From Entoloma clypeatum (Eukaryota; Basidiomycota; Agaricomycetes; Agaricales; Entolomataceae): DNA of 64,000 nt. The stretch is taken from the NCBI GenBank assembly GCA_963565915.1, contig OY751492.1, positions 2,666,001 to 2,730,000 on the forward strand, in the 5' to 3' direction. The notes beneath the pieces were generated by a model, which was not told the origin of the DNA, made no database searches, and saw nothing but the letters and a program-made list of their open reading frames with translations. Shown here piece after piece: positions 54,879 through 64,000 of the stretch. The stretch's first letter is position 1, and each line of letters begins with the position of its first letter. Both the position numbers and the translations under genes were made by a program.

Positions 54879-55235
54879 TGTTACGGACTTACCGGTTTGT
54901 ATGTTACGCACTTTTCCCTTGCATTGTACCTTCGTCATTTCTTTGACTCATCGGACTGCTTACTCATTTACCTTTACTCTACCATTCTCCTTTAGTATAC
55001 TTCGCTCCCGCGCTGACTCGCACTCCGCAGTAGAGATTACTCAGTCCGCAGTCGTCTGACTCATCCGCACTGCCTTCCGCAGCTACTGACTCACTCGCTA
55101 CCGCTCGTAGCCAGTACTATATAAACCCCATGTACCATAGCTACATTCCTTAGATTTAGCAATCACTTTGCTCTTCGCCTTTCCACTTTCCTGCATACTC
55201 TGCCCGAACCTTGGAACAGTTTGTTAAGCATAACA
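54879..55235 (+). repeat. Gypsy B 3' LTR
   Basis: 357 bp, one difference from the 5' LTR, followed by TSD CTAGT. Confidence 0.95.
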
Positions 55236-55240
55236 CTAGT

Positions 55241-55914
55241 GATGATTCTGTTGAGTGAGTGATCTTTTTGCCAATGACCTTTCCTTGGACCCGTCTTACT
55301 CTGATTCAGTGAGGGGTCATCTTCACTGTTCCCGAAGAAAAAGATGCACAAAGCAAGTCCCGTAAAACCTCTCTTCAGCTCCCTTTTCCCTGTTTCAGTG
55401 GCGCATGAGCATGGAATCATGGTTCTCTTACAGCAACTGCTGTTGTATATGCAAGGGATGATGCATAGGGTCGGGTCTGGATTTGTTAATATTACACAAG
55501 GATTGAACTCGGATATTGCTGTGCTCTGCAGTGGCCCCAGTCAGGGTTCAAACTGGGTTCACAGGGTTCAGAACTGGACTGCGGCCAGTCTAAGCATGAC
55601 ATGTGATGGGTTGCAGGTTACAAAAACACAACCTGTACTTGGACTCGTGGCAACCCATACCTGTGACCCTTATAGGTTACCAGTATTCATGCTATTGTCT
55701 AGCTACATGTCCTCTCTGCATGCCATTGTGGACCTCCCTGTGATCATGGGGTCCATGTGTGACCCCCCCTCACTCTTCAAGTGCATGTTGCATCCTAGTG
55801 CCCTTATGTACTACACCCATCCCTGTTGTGGACCTCCCAGCCCACCTTCCCATCTTTGGCCACTGTCTTTGCCTCCTGCGCCATTTGGCAGACAGATAGG
55901 TGATGGCAGTGGAT
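55241..55914. other. no recognised gene
   Basis: A 190-codon plus ORF (from 55344) has no domain and overlaps a GGTTCAAACTGGGTTCACAG low-complexity part. Not called. Confidence 0.3.
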
Positions 55915-56065
55915 GAGTCTGGAATGCAATGGTTGGGCACAAGTTGATGCCAATGGGCCGTTGGGCATGAGTGGGGTTGTTATATGTGGGTGGGGGCTGT
56001 TAGACATGAGACATGGCTATTGGGCACAAAGAGAGGCTAGGGTGTTGGGTGTGAAGGGAGGCCAG
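55915..56065. repeat. short 20-bp minisatellite tract
   Basis: GTTGGGCACAAGTTGATGCC, GTTGGGCATGAGTGGGGTTG and related units. Confidence 0.7.
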
Positions 56066-56067
56066 AT

Positions 56068-56155
56068 ACCCAGACCTCTCTCATACTCATATCTATATCA
56101 GGAGTGACCCATGACCTGTGGGTTGATGCCCAGTGGGTGCAGGTGGAAATGGAGG
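56068..56155. repeat. ~88-bp repeat, related to 56755-56842
   Basis: CAGGAGTGACCCATGACC..GTGGGTTGATGCCCAGTGGG here and TGGGAGTGACCCATGACC..ATGAGTTGATACCCAGCAGG at 56755 are variants of one sequence. They bracket the dispersed repeat 56160-56562, perhaps an old duplication. Confidence 0.6.
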
Positions 56156-56159
56156 GTAG

Positions 56160-56562
56160 GCCTCCCCTCATATGCAATTCTGCTCAACACCTGTCTCATG
56201 CACAACAGTCACCTTGGTGTGATTTCTGTTCTGGGCTGGCAGGGGCTCATTGTTTGTGATTTTGCTTCCATGCAACAACTCTTTTGCTTGGTTATCAGGC
56301 TGAATGAACCCAGAATGGTAGTTGGCAAATGAACCAGTTCTCCATTACTCAAGTGGATAACTCATGTGGAACTGAACCATTATATAGTTACAATTTTTAA
56401 TTTTTAATCTTATTTTATAAACCAAATTTATATTCTGGCATCTGATCACAGTCCAGTCTGTACCTAGATACTCTTTTTTTTTTTTCAAATCAGATATGTA
56501 GACACACAGAAGAGACAGCACTGAGCTCTGTCCAGCTAGTGATGGACAGGGGTAACCCATGG
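56160..56562. repeat. dispersed ~400-bp repeat, copy 2
   Basis: Same as 33164-33607, lacking about 45 bp after the poly-T run. Similarity is very high by eye. Confidence 0.8.
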
Positions 56563-56929
56563 GTAAAGAAATTGTACCTGTACTCTTGTTCTCAAAAAAC
56601 CATATCCCTCACCAAGGGTAAGGACACCCACACCTACAGCTGAGGGTTTTCAAGGATATGTGGGGATACAGAATACCTGTGGGATGGCACCCAAGGGTGA
56701 CACCCCTGGGTGCTATGTGTGGACAATAGCATGGATAGTTCTGCAGATATCCAGAGCTCTCCCCATACTCATTCATAGCCATATTGGGAGTGACCCATGA
56801 CCCATGAGTTGATACCCAGCAGGTGCAGGTGGAATTGGAGGGTACAGGTGCCCAAGTGGGTTTTGTGGACATTATATATATTAATTAATTACTTATGCTA
56901 TCCCCACCTTGCGTTTGCAGGCGAGAGGG
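56563..56929. other. spacer with the second 88-bp repeat
   Basis: Contains the inverted phrase CACCCAAGGGTGACACCCCTGGGTG (a short hairpin, about 56690-56714) and the repeat at 56755-56842. No gene. Confidence 0.4.
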
Positions 56930-57626
56930 TGTGCTATGGTGGGGGTGGGTGCTGGGTTGTGTCAGTGGCCATTGGATACGAGAGGAGAGTGTTGGACATG
57001 CGAGACAGCTGTTGGGTAGGTGAGGAGGCCATTACTGGGGGCCATTATACACAAGACATGGCCGTTGGGCATAAAGAGAGTCTGTTGGGCATGAGATACA
57101 GCCACTGGGCACAAGTGGGGGCTGTAATATGCGAGTGGGGGCTGTTAGACATGAGACATGGCTGTTGGGTACGAAGGACGGCCATTGGGGGATGAGTGGA
57201 GGCCGTTGGTGACGAGAGACAGCCATTGGGTGCGAGTGGAGGCCGTTGGGGATGAGGAGCAGCCATGTGGCATGAGTGGAGGCTGTTGATGATGAGGGGC
57301 AGCAGTTGGGGATGAGGGGTAGTTGTTGGTGATGAGGGGAGGCTGAGGGAGACCATTGGGCATAAAAGGGGGCCATTGGGCATGAAGGGAGGTCATCTGG
57401 TGTGAGTGGAGGTCTTGGGGCATGAGGGGCAGCCATAGGGCGCGATTGGAGGCTGTTGGGAACGAGGGGAGGCCATTGATGTTGAGAGACAGCTGTTGGG
57501 CATGAGTGCAGGCTGTTGGGGACAAGGGGCAGCTGTGAGGTGCGAGTGGAGGCCATTGGGCATGAGGGCAGGCTGTTGGTGATGAGAGGCAACCACTGGG
57601 GATGAGAGACAGCCATGGGGCATGAG
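56930..57626. repeat. long 20-bp minisatellite array
   Basis: About 30 units at strict 20-bp spacing, for example GCCATTGGGTGCGAGTGGAG, GCCGTTGGGGATGAGGAGCA, GCCATGTGGCATGAGTGGAG. It continues at 60285-60410 beyond the inserted element. The 242-codon minus frame here is an artefact of the repeat. Confidence 0.9.
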
Positions 57627-57834
57627 TAGTATTTGAGGGTTTGGTTTGGTTCAGTTTTTTGCCTCTGAGAGAGATGGACCGAGACCAAGACCAGTCTTTC
57701 AATACCACAAAAACGTAAAAAACTGGACTGGACTGTACAGGACCGGTCCATCACACCCACAGAAGGTGGACCAAATCGGTTTTGTATTATATATTGTGTC
57801 TAAATATATACATGCTGTATGTAATGTCAGTGGG

Positions 57835-58060
57835 CATGAGTGGGAGAAAATGTGTTGCGCATGAAAGGGGGGTGTTGGCGCAGGTTGGAGGGCATTAGGC
57901 AGGAAGGAAGGGCAATGTGCGGGAAGGGAGGGCATTGGGTGTGAGTTGGAGGTTGTAAGGCACAAAAGGGTGTCGTTGGGGGCAAGAGAGGGCCGTGGGG
58001 CATGAGAAGGTGCCGTTGGGCATCAGAGAGGGCAGTTGGGCGTCAGAGAGGGCCATTCAC
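57835..58060. repeat. minisatellite part 1 inside hAT-like copy 4
   Basis: GGCATTAGGCAGGAAGGAAG-like and GCCGTTGGGCATCAGAGAGG-like 20-bp units; separated from part 2 by the MITE. Confidence 0.8.
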
Positions 58061-58062
58061 TC

Positions 58063-58468
58063 CTGACACTAATAAGTTTTTCTGGAGGAAAAATCTATTA
58101 TAAAAGAGGAATCCTCTTTCTCTTGTATGTATCTTTAAGAAAGATACCAAGTATATTGCATGGAAATTTTTAAGAAACATGTAATCTCTTTTCCAAATAT
58201 TTTTGGACAAAAAACCTTTTGTTTATCCTAAAGTATTTCTTGAGAAAAAACTAAATCCATTGTTTGAACAATAGAATAAGTTTATCTTTGGAAAAAACCC
58301 TTGGAAAAATGAAAAGTTTTACTAAAAGAAATACTTAGAAAACACATTATATGTTTCTTGAATTTTTCTATATATAACACTTGTGTCTTTTTTGATGATA
58401 AACCAAAAGGGAAAGAGGATTCCTCTTTTCCAATACATTTTTTCTCTAGAAAGACTCATCAGTGTCAG
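58063..58468. mobile_element. 406-bp MITE with CTGACACT termini
   Basis: The left end CTGACACTAATAAGTTTTTC and the right end (inward) CTGACACTGATGAGTCTTTC are inverted copies with few mismatches. Next inside, AAGAGGAATCCTCTTTC and GGAAAGAGGATTCCTCTTTT extend the symmetry. AT-rich, no ORF, inserted in the minisatellite. No clear TSD, so the superfamily is open. Confidence 0.7.
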
Positions 58469-58479
58469 CAGTGGTTGGG

Positions 58480-58850
58480 TGCTAGTAAGGGCAGGACACC
58501 GTTGGGTGCTAGAGGGAGCTGTTTGAGGGCATTGGGCATAAGTGGGAGGCTGTTGGGCATTAGAGGGAGCCGTTGGGCACGTTGGGCGTGAGTGGACGTC
58601 GTTTGAGCCATTTGAGGGTGTTGGGTGTGAGTCGTGGTCATTGGGCACAAGTGGAGGCCATTGGGCATTAGAGGGAGCCGTTGGGCATGAGTGGACGCCG
58701 TTGGGCATTAGAGGGAGCTGTTGGGCACGTTGGGCATGAGTGGATGCCATTGGGCGTGAGTGGGAGAGAGTTGGGCATCAGAGGGGGCCGTTGGGCATTA
58801 GTCGACCCCATTGGGTGCTATAGGGGGTTATTGTGCACAAGGGGCAGACA
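58480..58850. repeat. minisatellite part 2 inside hAT-like copy 4
   Basis: GAGCCGTTGGGCATGAGTGG-like 20-bp units up to the start of the core. Confidence 0.85.
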
Positions 58851-60284
58851 TTGGAGGGGGAAAGTGGCTTGGTGGAGTGAAGGTGGGGAATAAAAAAAGT
58901 GTCAGAACGTTGGGCTGGCTGTCGACTTATGTATGGTTCAACTTTTGGCAATTGCCAAGAGTGCTTGGCATCAATGCCGAGCAACGTGCATTGTTGAAAC
59001 TCGCGTCTTCAATGCCCAATCCATGGCACTGTAAGTCCTAAAAATAGTTTGTAACTTATGTAGAGATACTTAAAAGCTAATAATAAGCATATAACCAATT
59101 AAATATATAAGCTATGTAGGTAGAATTCTGAAATGATGCATCAAAACAATGGCACACTGTAAATTGTAATCAACAGGGCATCATCATGGGTTTTCTCAAA
59201 CACAAAAACAACCTTTTCTTACTTCCTCCCTTCCACAACCACTGTAGTCTATATGTACTGTATATATACCATTGTAACATTGTATGTAAATCTACTCAGA
59301 TCATTCAAATCAAGCCCAAGGACTTAATAAGATGAATAGAAGCAAAATAGGTCGAAAATTTGACCAAAAAGTTTTGCTTCAGCTTTGGATTCTCCTCATT
59401 TAGGGGACCTCACAGCACATCTGTTTTTCAAATTTGGTGCATTCATTATGGAGATATAACACTTTTACTGAAATATGCACATTTCATCATTTCTATCTTA
59501 TCTAGAGATCTAAAAATTATACAAGGTGTTTCAGAAGGTGAATACATATATATGCTCAAATCCATGGCAAAAATTCATAAAATAAATGCATATTTATTGA
59601 CATATGATACTCTGGTACATAATTGATATAGTCTGTAAGCTTACTTCCTCCTGTGTAGCCATGTTAAGGAGAAATGCGATGTTTTTTGAGTTTGTTTACA
59701 TATATTTGACACATTTGATGCGCGTGTGTTGTGCATCATCCAACATTGAATTGACACATTCACCCATTGCTCACTCCACAATGAGAGGCACACAGATATA
59801 ACAAAAATAACACAGTAATAATAGTACAGATACAACAAAAATAGCACTGTAAACACAGATACAAAAAAATAACACTATAATCATATGTTTTAGCTATGTT
59901 TTCACCATGTTTCACTCAATTCTTAATCTTTGTGACTCTGAGCAAGAGTTTATATACAAGCTAGAAATGCATTCCACTCAGTTGTAGCTTCAAAACAAGC
60001 CTTAGACCAATAAAATTGGACTATAAATATCTAGAATATTATGCAGAATACTGAAAAATCTCCAAATATTGTAGAATATTAGGGGGGGGGGGGTGGGAGG
60101 TGTATCCCAAAGGGCAAAAAGACCGGTCTAGAGTGGTGTAAGTCAAAAAAAAAATCTAGACTGAACTGCAGTCTAAATTTTCTAAAATGTATAGACCTTA
60201 GACCGTGGTTCAGTCCAACATGGTCTATTTTTCAGTTCAGTTCAGTCTGGTTCAGGTCTATGTAGACTGGACCTTCAAACACTA

Positions 60285-60410
60285 GGCGTGAGTGGATGCC
60301 GTTGGGCATGAGGGGCGGCCGTTGGGTGCGAGTAGAGGCTGTTGGACACGAGAGGCGGCTGTTGGGTGTGAGTGGAGGTCCTTTATGAGGGTCATGAGGG
60401 GCGGACTCCA
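60285..60410. repeat. continuation of the minisatellite array 56930-57626
   Basis: GGCGTGAGTGGATGCCGTTG, GGCATGAGGGGCGGCCGTTG and further units, in register with the array left of copy 4. Confidence 0.85.
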
Positions 60411-61639
60411 GTTGCATTCGGTGGGTGATCCAAAGTCATGTGACTCTGCAAACTGACCCATCATTTACTTCACAATACTATTGATTCCCTAGAAGTGACT
60501 TATTACCCCAGTAACGATCTTTTACATTTCTAGAGACATCAACACATATCAACACCTTTGGACCTTGAGATCATGTTCTGTATAGTTCGGTCGCTTGATT
60601 TAGTTTGTAAATACTTTGAAGGATGTGTTGAAAGCTGAACAGTCACCAAATACAACAATTTTGAACATCTTTAGGCTCAGAAAAACTAAATCTCTAAAAA
60701 TTCCTTGATCCTCTGAGTGATAGCCATATACATACTGTTGAAAACTAAAGCACATTTCTCCGCCAAGATATCATAGTGCAGATAGAATGGGCGAGCAGCA
60801 AAGCATTGAGTGTGACAACCAGGGATTGGACAACAATAAATCTTTCAACTCCACTGAATCAGGGAGGTCTGCCAGGTGTTCTCGCATGTTGAAATTACCA
60901 GCTTTCAGCGGCAGTAGGACCCTGTGCCAAGCAGAAACTCCAACATTGTCATGACCTGATCGTAACAATTAGAGTGAATTGAGACCCTTTTTCTTCTGAT
61001 GCTTTTGCAGCCCAAGATCTGTGAACACTGTCACATGTGAAGTTGAAGGACAGGAGGTTAGCTCACAATCTGTCAAGTATCGCAACTGGTTCCGGTGAGT
61101 GGATGTGGAAAGAAACACAAATCCACAAAGGGTCTCAAAAAATGGGTTGTTTCTAGGGAATTGATAGTATGTTCCGGGAGCAAACTGGGGTGCCAATAAA
61201 AATATGACCCACATTTTTTCTGCCAGTATGATCACCGTGCAAATAAAAATTATCTCATAGAATATAAAGCAAGGCATATCAAGGATCTATTTTCAAATAT
61301 GATCACTGTATTTGCACAGTGCAAATGGAGGAACACACTATGGAGCACATTTCAAACATGATTCCGCTTTGACTGTGGCATACGTCATGAAGATCAGAGC
61401 TGCTTGGTACCTGGAGGTGAAAGGTATTAGGCAAAACACAGTTGCACCTCCATAGTCTGGTGCTGCAACCCGATAAAATTACACATGAGGTTAAAGGCTA
61501 AAGAGGGAAGTAAGGGAGGGTTTTTAATAATAATAATAAAAAAAGCAAAATAAATGAGAAAAGATGGTTATGTGCAATTTTGAGATGAGCAAGAAGATAA
61601 AGGCAAGCAGATAAGGGTGGCAACATATGTATATTTGAA
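60411..61639. other. no recognised gene; downstream of the DIRS-like remnant
   Basis: Minus-strand ORFs of 65 and 102 codons (60771-60968, 60969-61277) have no recognisable domain. Might contain the terminal repeats of the DIRS/Ngaro-like element, which I could not identify. A short AAT run lies at 61529. Confidence 0.3.
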
Positions 61640-62570
61640 AGGCGTCAGAGGACCATCTTCCTATGACTTGGATAAGATGTCGTGGTTTACCAGCTTCCAC
61701 TAGCGCAGTAGCACCACCAGCCCAAAGGAAATGACCGCCAACATTGGTGGGGAAATGTTGGTGGAGTTTAACAAGGAACCAGGTGCGGGTGGGGATCAAT
61801 CCATCATGTTTGAGTCATAGTTGTGGATGGTGAGGAAAACATGTGTTGCATGACTTCAAATAAACAAGAAATGTTGAAACAGGATCATCATTGGTTGATG
61901 TCTGTTGGAGTAGGACATGATTGCCTTCAAAAAGGTGGTCCTCTTTATGTCCGGGGAGCCAGAATGAAAAGCTACAGGGGAGCAGTGCAACTAATCGTCA
62001 GAGAAAAACTTTATGAAAATCCTGTAGTGCTTTCTTGTCTGGCCACACAAGTTCATCTAAGTGCATCAAGGCATCAAAAAAAAAAAACCTGTAGTGAGAA
62101 TGGCAAAGAAGAGTTTGTTGTCATGCAAAGATAAAGGATGAAGGTAGAGGAGACAAAGTTCCACAATCTCAGCGCACGATAGAGGACATTTTTGCACCAT
62201 GGGTGAAATGAAAAGTTTTTTTGCAGCTATGTAGAGTCCTGGTGACAAGGTGATGACAACAAAGCTGGTGGATATCAGAATAGAGAGGTTCAAGCTGATT
62301 GCAGATGCCTGTGAGATAGTTACCGACAGTGTTGGGTTTGACAAAGTGTGACATATAGACAACAAAGAAGCTGAGTGTGTTGATGGTGGGTTTGATGGAA
62401 AAATTATGGTCATGGCAGAAAGTGAGATAGGTGTTGAGTCCTGACATATAATTTGCGACAGATGAGGCATCAAGAGCACTGCCAAGAGCAATGGCACATT
62501 CATGGTGGAGGCAATCAATGGTCCATGCAGGTCAATGGGGCTGTGTGGATGGGCAGGTAGCTGGAATCAT
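61640..62570 (-). pseudogene. tyrosine recombinase of a DIRS/Ngaro-like retroelement, degenerate
   Basis: Minus strand, in order: SAM-like N-terminal domain SGLNTYLTFCHDHNF, LSFFVVYMSHFVKPNTVGNY and LTGICNQLEP; catalytic region FFAILTTGFF, DELVWPDKKALQDFHKV; SFWLPGHKEDHLFEGNHV; LIPTRTWFLVKLHQHFPTNV; box II HFLWAGGATALVEAGKPRHL followed by IQVIGRWSSDAFQIYI. The His of box II and the final Tyr remain. The box II Arg (expected in SxRxGGAT) is Trp, and the first Arg region (RLGE-like) reads HLDE. Frameshifts and stops occur near 61960 and 61825. The enzyme would integrate a circular cDNA; this copy cannot. Confidence 0.82.
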
Positions 62571-62611
62571 TTTTCTGCTGCCCCCAGCGCTAAACGAGGG
62601 GGTGTGAAGTC

Positions 62612-63250
62612 TCAAATTCCGAAGTCATCAATCTGAGCGTAAGCACGGTCATCATCAAAATGGGAAAGGGCATCTGCAACATCATTTTCATGTTGTGGGA
62701 TCCAAAGGCCATGGAGTTGGATGTGGTATTGCAGAATTAAATCAACAGCCATGAGGAGAAGAAGATTGTAACTCAGTTTTGCATGGAGCATGTTGAACAT
62801 GTCAACAGTATTGCTGTCTGTTAAGATGACAATACACCAAGGTAGCAGGCGAATCTGTTTGATGGTGTAAAGGAGGGCCAAAACTACAGTGTGGGCTTCC
62901 TTATACAATATTTGTGAGTCTGCGATAAACTTGGGATTGGTTATGGCATGATGAAAGCCAAGGGAACAAGCCAGGAACCAAAACCCCATCCCAGTTGGGC
63001 AAGCGTCGGACAGAAGTGTCGCATCCGCTTGATCAGCATCCCATGTTGTAGTGTCCATCATGTGTATAACATTTGAAGCCTCAAAATGTCGAAGGAACCA
63101 TGTGAGTTTATCGCAGAGGGCAACACTGACCCACAGTTGCTTATGTGGATGAGTCTTCTCTTTCATTTTGGCATACAACTCTGATAGGCCTGGTCTGAGC
63201 AGAGGACAGACATTCAATGCCCAATTGAGCCAACCAGCCAAGCATTGGAA
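62612..63250 (-). pseudogene. RNase H part of DIRS/Ngaro-like polyprotein
   Basis: Minus strand: GWLNWALNVCPLLRPGLSEL, the typical link after the RT palm in DIRS-type elements; then LLSDACPTGMGFWFLACSLG, YKEAHTVVLALLYTIKQI, VILTDSNTVDMFNMLHAKL and WIPQHENDVADALSHFDDDR. The acidic residues of RNase H are at the expected places (SDA, KEA, TDS, NDVADALS). The palm and fingers should lie beyond 63250 but the hAT-like MITE interrupts here. RT-RNaseH before recombinase is the Ngaro/PAT order. Confidence 0.82.
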
Positions 63251-63252
63251 CT

Positions 63253-63780
63253 AATGTTTGAGAGTTCAGTCTTATGAACTGGAAAATGAATCTGAACTGG
63301 ACTGAACTGGACTGAAAGAGACCTGAACTGGCAGTTCAGGTCTCACTGATTTTGAGCTCAACCAGTCTCCAGTCTCTCCAAATTTGGAAAAAAAAAATGG
63401 ACTGGTTCACCCCCAGTTCTAGTTTTGGATCTGAAAAATATAAACTGGTTCCAGTTTTTGATTATATATTCATTCAAAAACTGTACTTTTATGGGCAAAG
63501 ATGTTCTTTTATACAGTTTTACAAGAGTTTATATCCAAAATGCTTGAGAAACATGTTATTGATAACAAATTGAGTATATTTTCAAGATTTTGATTGGAAA
63601 AACAGGCTTTTGGTAGGTTTATAAATGGTTGAGGATTTTACCAGTTTAAACTGGTTTAAACCAGTCTTTACTGGTCCAGTCCAGTTTTTTCAGACTATGA
63701 GAAAAAAAAATGAACTGCCAGTCTCCAGTTCATCAATTTTTTAGTCAAAAAACCGGACTGGACTGAACCCTTGAACACTA
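63253..63780. mobile_element. hAT-like MITE, 528 bp
   Basis: TAATGTTTGAGAGTTCAG ... GACTGAACCCTTGAACACTA. Flanking 8-mers ATTGGAAC (63245-63252) and GTCGGAAC (63781-63788) match at six of eight. Close relative of 43563-44190. Confidence 0.8.
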
Positions 63781-64000
63781 GTCGGAACTCAATTACAGTT
63801 GCGGACAGCCAAACTCAACAATTTAGTCTGTAAGAGGACAGCTCTTAAACGGGTTGATGAAAATTTATTCTGACTTCAGATTCAGACTCAGGATGAGGAA
63901 ATACATCGAAAAATACTACTCCAAAGTTTTTTCCACAGCTTACATCATCATGAAAAGCATGAGACACATGTCAGAGCACGTGCCTTCCAAATATGGTAAG
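63781..64000. other. edge of window, no feature recognised
   Basis: If the MITE split the DIRS-like element, the RT palm should continue here on the minus strand. I do not recognise it in any frame. Confidence 0.3.

Larger units (their letters stand above)
48675..55235 (+). mobile_element. Ty3/Gypsy chromovirus B, complete, TSD CTAGT
   Basis: 6561 bp, LTRs of 357 bp, flanked by CTAGT (48670-48674 and 55236-55240). Plus strand: LTR, self-primer site, leader frames, gag with two CCHC knuckles, pol with protease, RT, RNase H, integrase and chromodomain, ORF3, polypurine tract, LTR. The LTRs differ at one position (TATGCAC/TACGCAC), so the insertion is very young, yet pol has four in-frame stops and the protease has lost its catalytic glycine. 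The copy was probably already defective when it moved. Confidence 0.95.
57627..60284. mobile_element. hAT-like non-autonomous element, copy 4, inserted in a minisatellite
   Basis: TAGTATTTGAGGGTTTGG ... GACTGGACCTTCAAACACTA, 2658 bp, reverse orientation relative to copy 2. The flanking 8-mers GGCATGAG (57619-57626) and GGCGTGAG (60285-60292) match at seven of eight positions. Inside: minisatellite 57835-58060 and 58480-58850, a MITE at 58063-58468, the conserved core 58860-59800, and a G-run at 60082. No transposase ORF. Confidence 0.85.

Noticed and set aside
56930..57626. CRISPR-like array
   Set aside because: The 20-bp units are contiguous with no unique spacers, in a eukaryotic context.
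57032..57760. 242-codon minus ORF (and frames of 187 and 112 codons) rich in Pro, His, Ser
   Set aside because: Produced by the 20-bp minisatellite, which rarely contains stops; the pattern repeats in all three frames with a 20-residue period.
60080..60095. Run of G as an assembly gap or origin
   Set aside because: Single homopolymer run inside hAT-like copy 4; no other evidence.

Overview
The window looks like a transposon-dense region of a basidiomycete (most likely Agaricomycete) genome. The evidence is the company of families (Ty3/Gypsy chromoviruses, Ty1/Copia, KDZ, PIF/Harbinger, hAT, a tyrosine-recombinase retroelement, a Helitron remnant, Tc1/mariner) and short GT..AG introns of about 49-61 nt with TTCAG/ATAG-type acceptors. 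I see no rRNA, tRNA, CRISPR array or housekeeping gene. Genus cannot be fixed from this sequence.

Layout. 1-850: Helitron-type protein remnant (minus strand). 901-1948: unassigned ORFs. 2375-4225: hAT-like non-autonomous element with a 20-bp minisatellite. 4310-4620: KDZ transposase scrap. 4870-9883: complete Copia element (326-bp LTRs, TSD CTGCC). 10278-13090: three-exon Zn2Cys6-like gene broken by two TGA codons and an in-frame solo Gypsy LTR (12371-12740, TSD CCCTG). 13367-28597: chromodomain Gypsy element A, split by Copia 2 (17401-26374, TSD GGATA), whose 3' LTR is itself split by a PIF/Harbinger transposon (17490-20657, TSD TTA). The Gypsy LTR plus 626 bp of flank is present twice (12371-13366 and 28228-29223).

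29380-35315: a KDZ transposase on the minus strand, interrupted by mixed debris (Gypsy C fragment, mariner remnant, dispersed repeats) and by a solo LTR (34407-34890, TSD CACCT). 35569-41297: Gypsy C gag, protease and partial RT, split by a 2396-bp hAT-like element (37414-39809, perfect 8-bp TSD ATTATTCC) and about 150-bp degenerate tandem repeats. 41410-44190: further hAT-like copies. 46014-47051: intron-containing gene of unknown function (minus). 48675-55235: complete Gypsy element B (357-bp LTRs with one difference, TSD CTAGT). 55915-60410: minisatellite tracts, with a 2658-bp hAT-like element inserted in one of them. 61640-63250: DIRS/Ngaro-like RT-RNaseH plus tyrosine recombinase remnant (minus). 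63253-63780: short hAT-like MITE.

How the parts work together. Gypsy A and B are one family. Each has a primer-binding site that is the exact 11-nt complement of the predicted start of its own transcript, the arrangement known for Tf1 self-priming. Each also carries an extra small ORF between the chromodomain and the polypurine tract. The two Copia families share an identical primer site matching the anticodon arm of initiator tRNA-Met. Most coding regions are broken by stops and frameshifts, many of the C-to-T type, so the region behaves as a sink for insertions. The hAT-like family is notable because its copies carry an expanding 20-bp minisatellite that makes up much of the window's low-complexity sequence.
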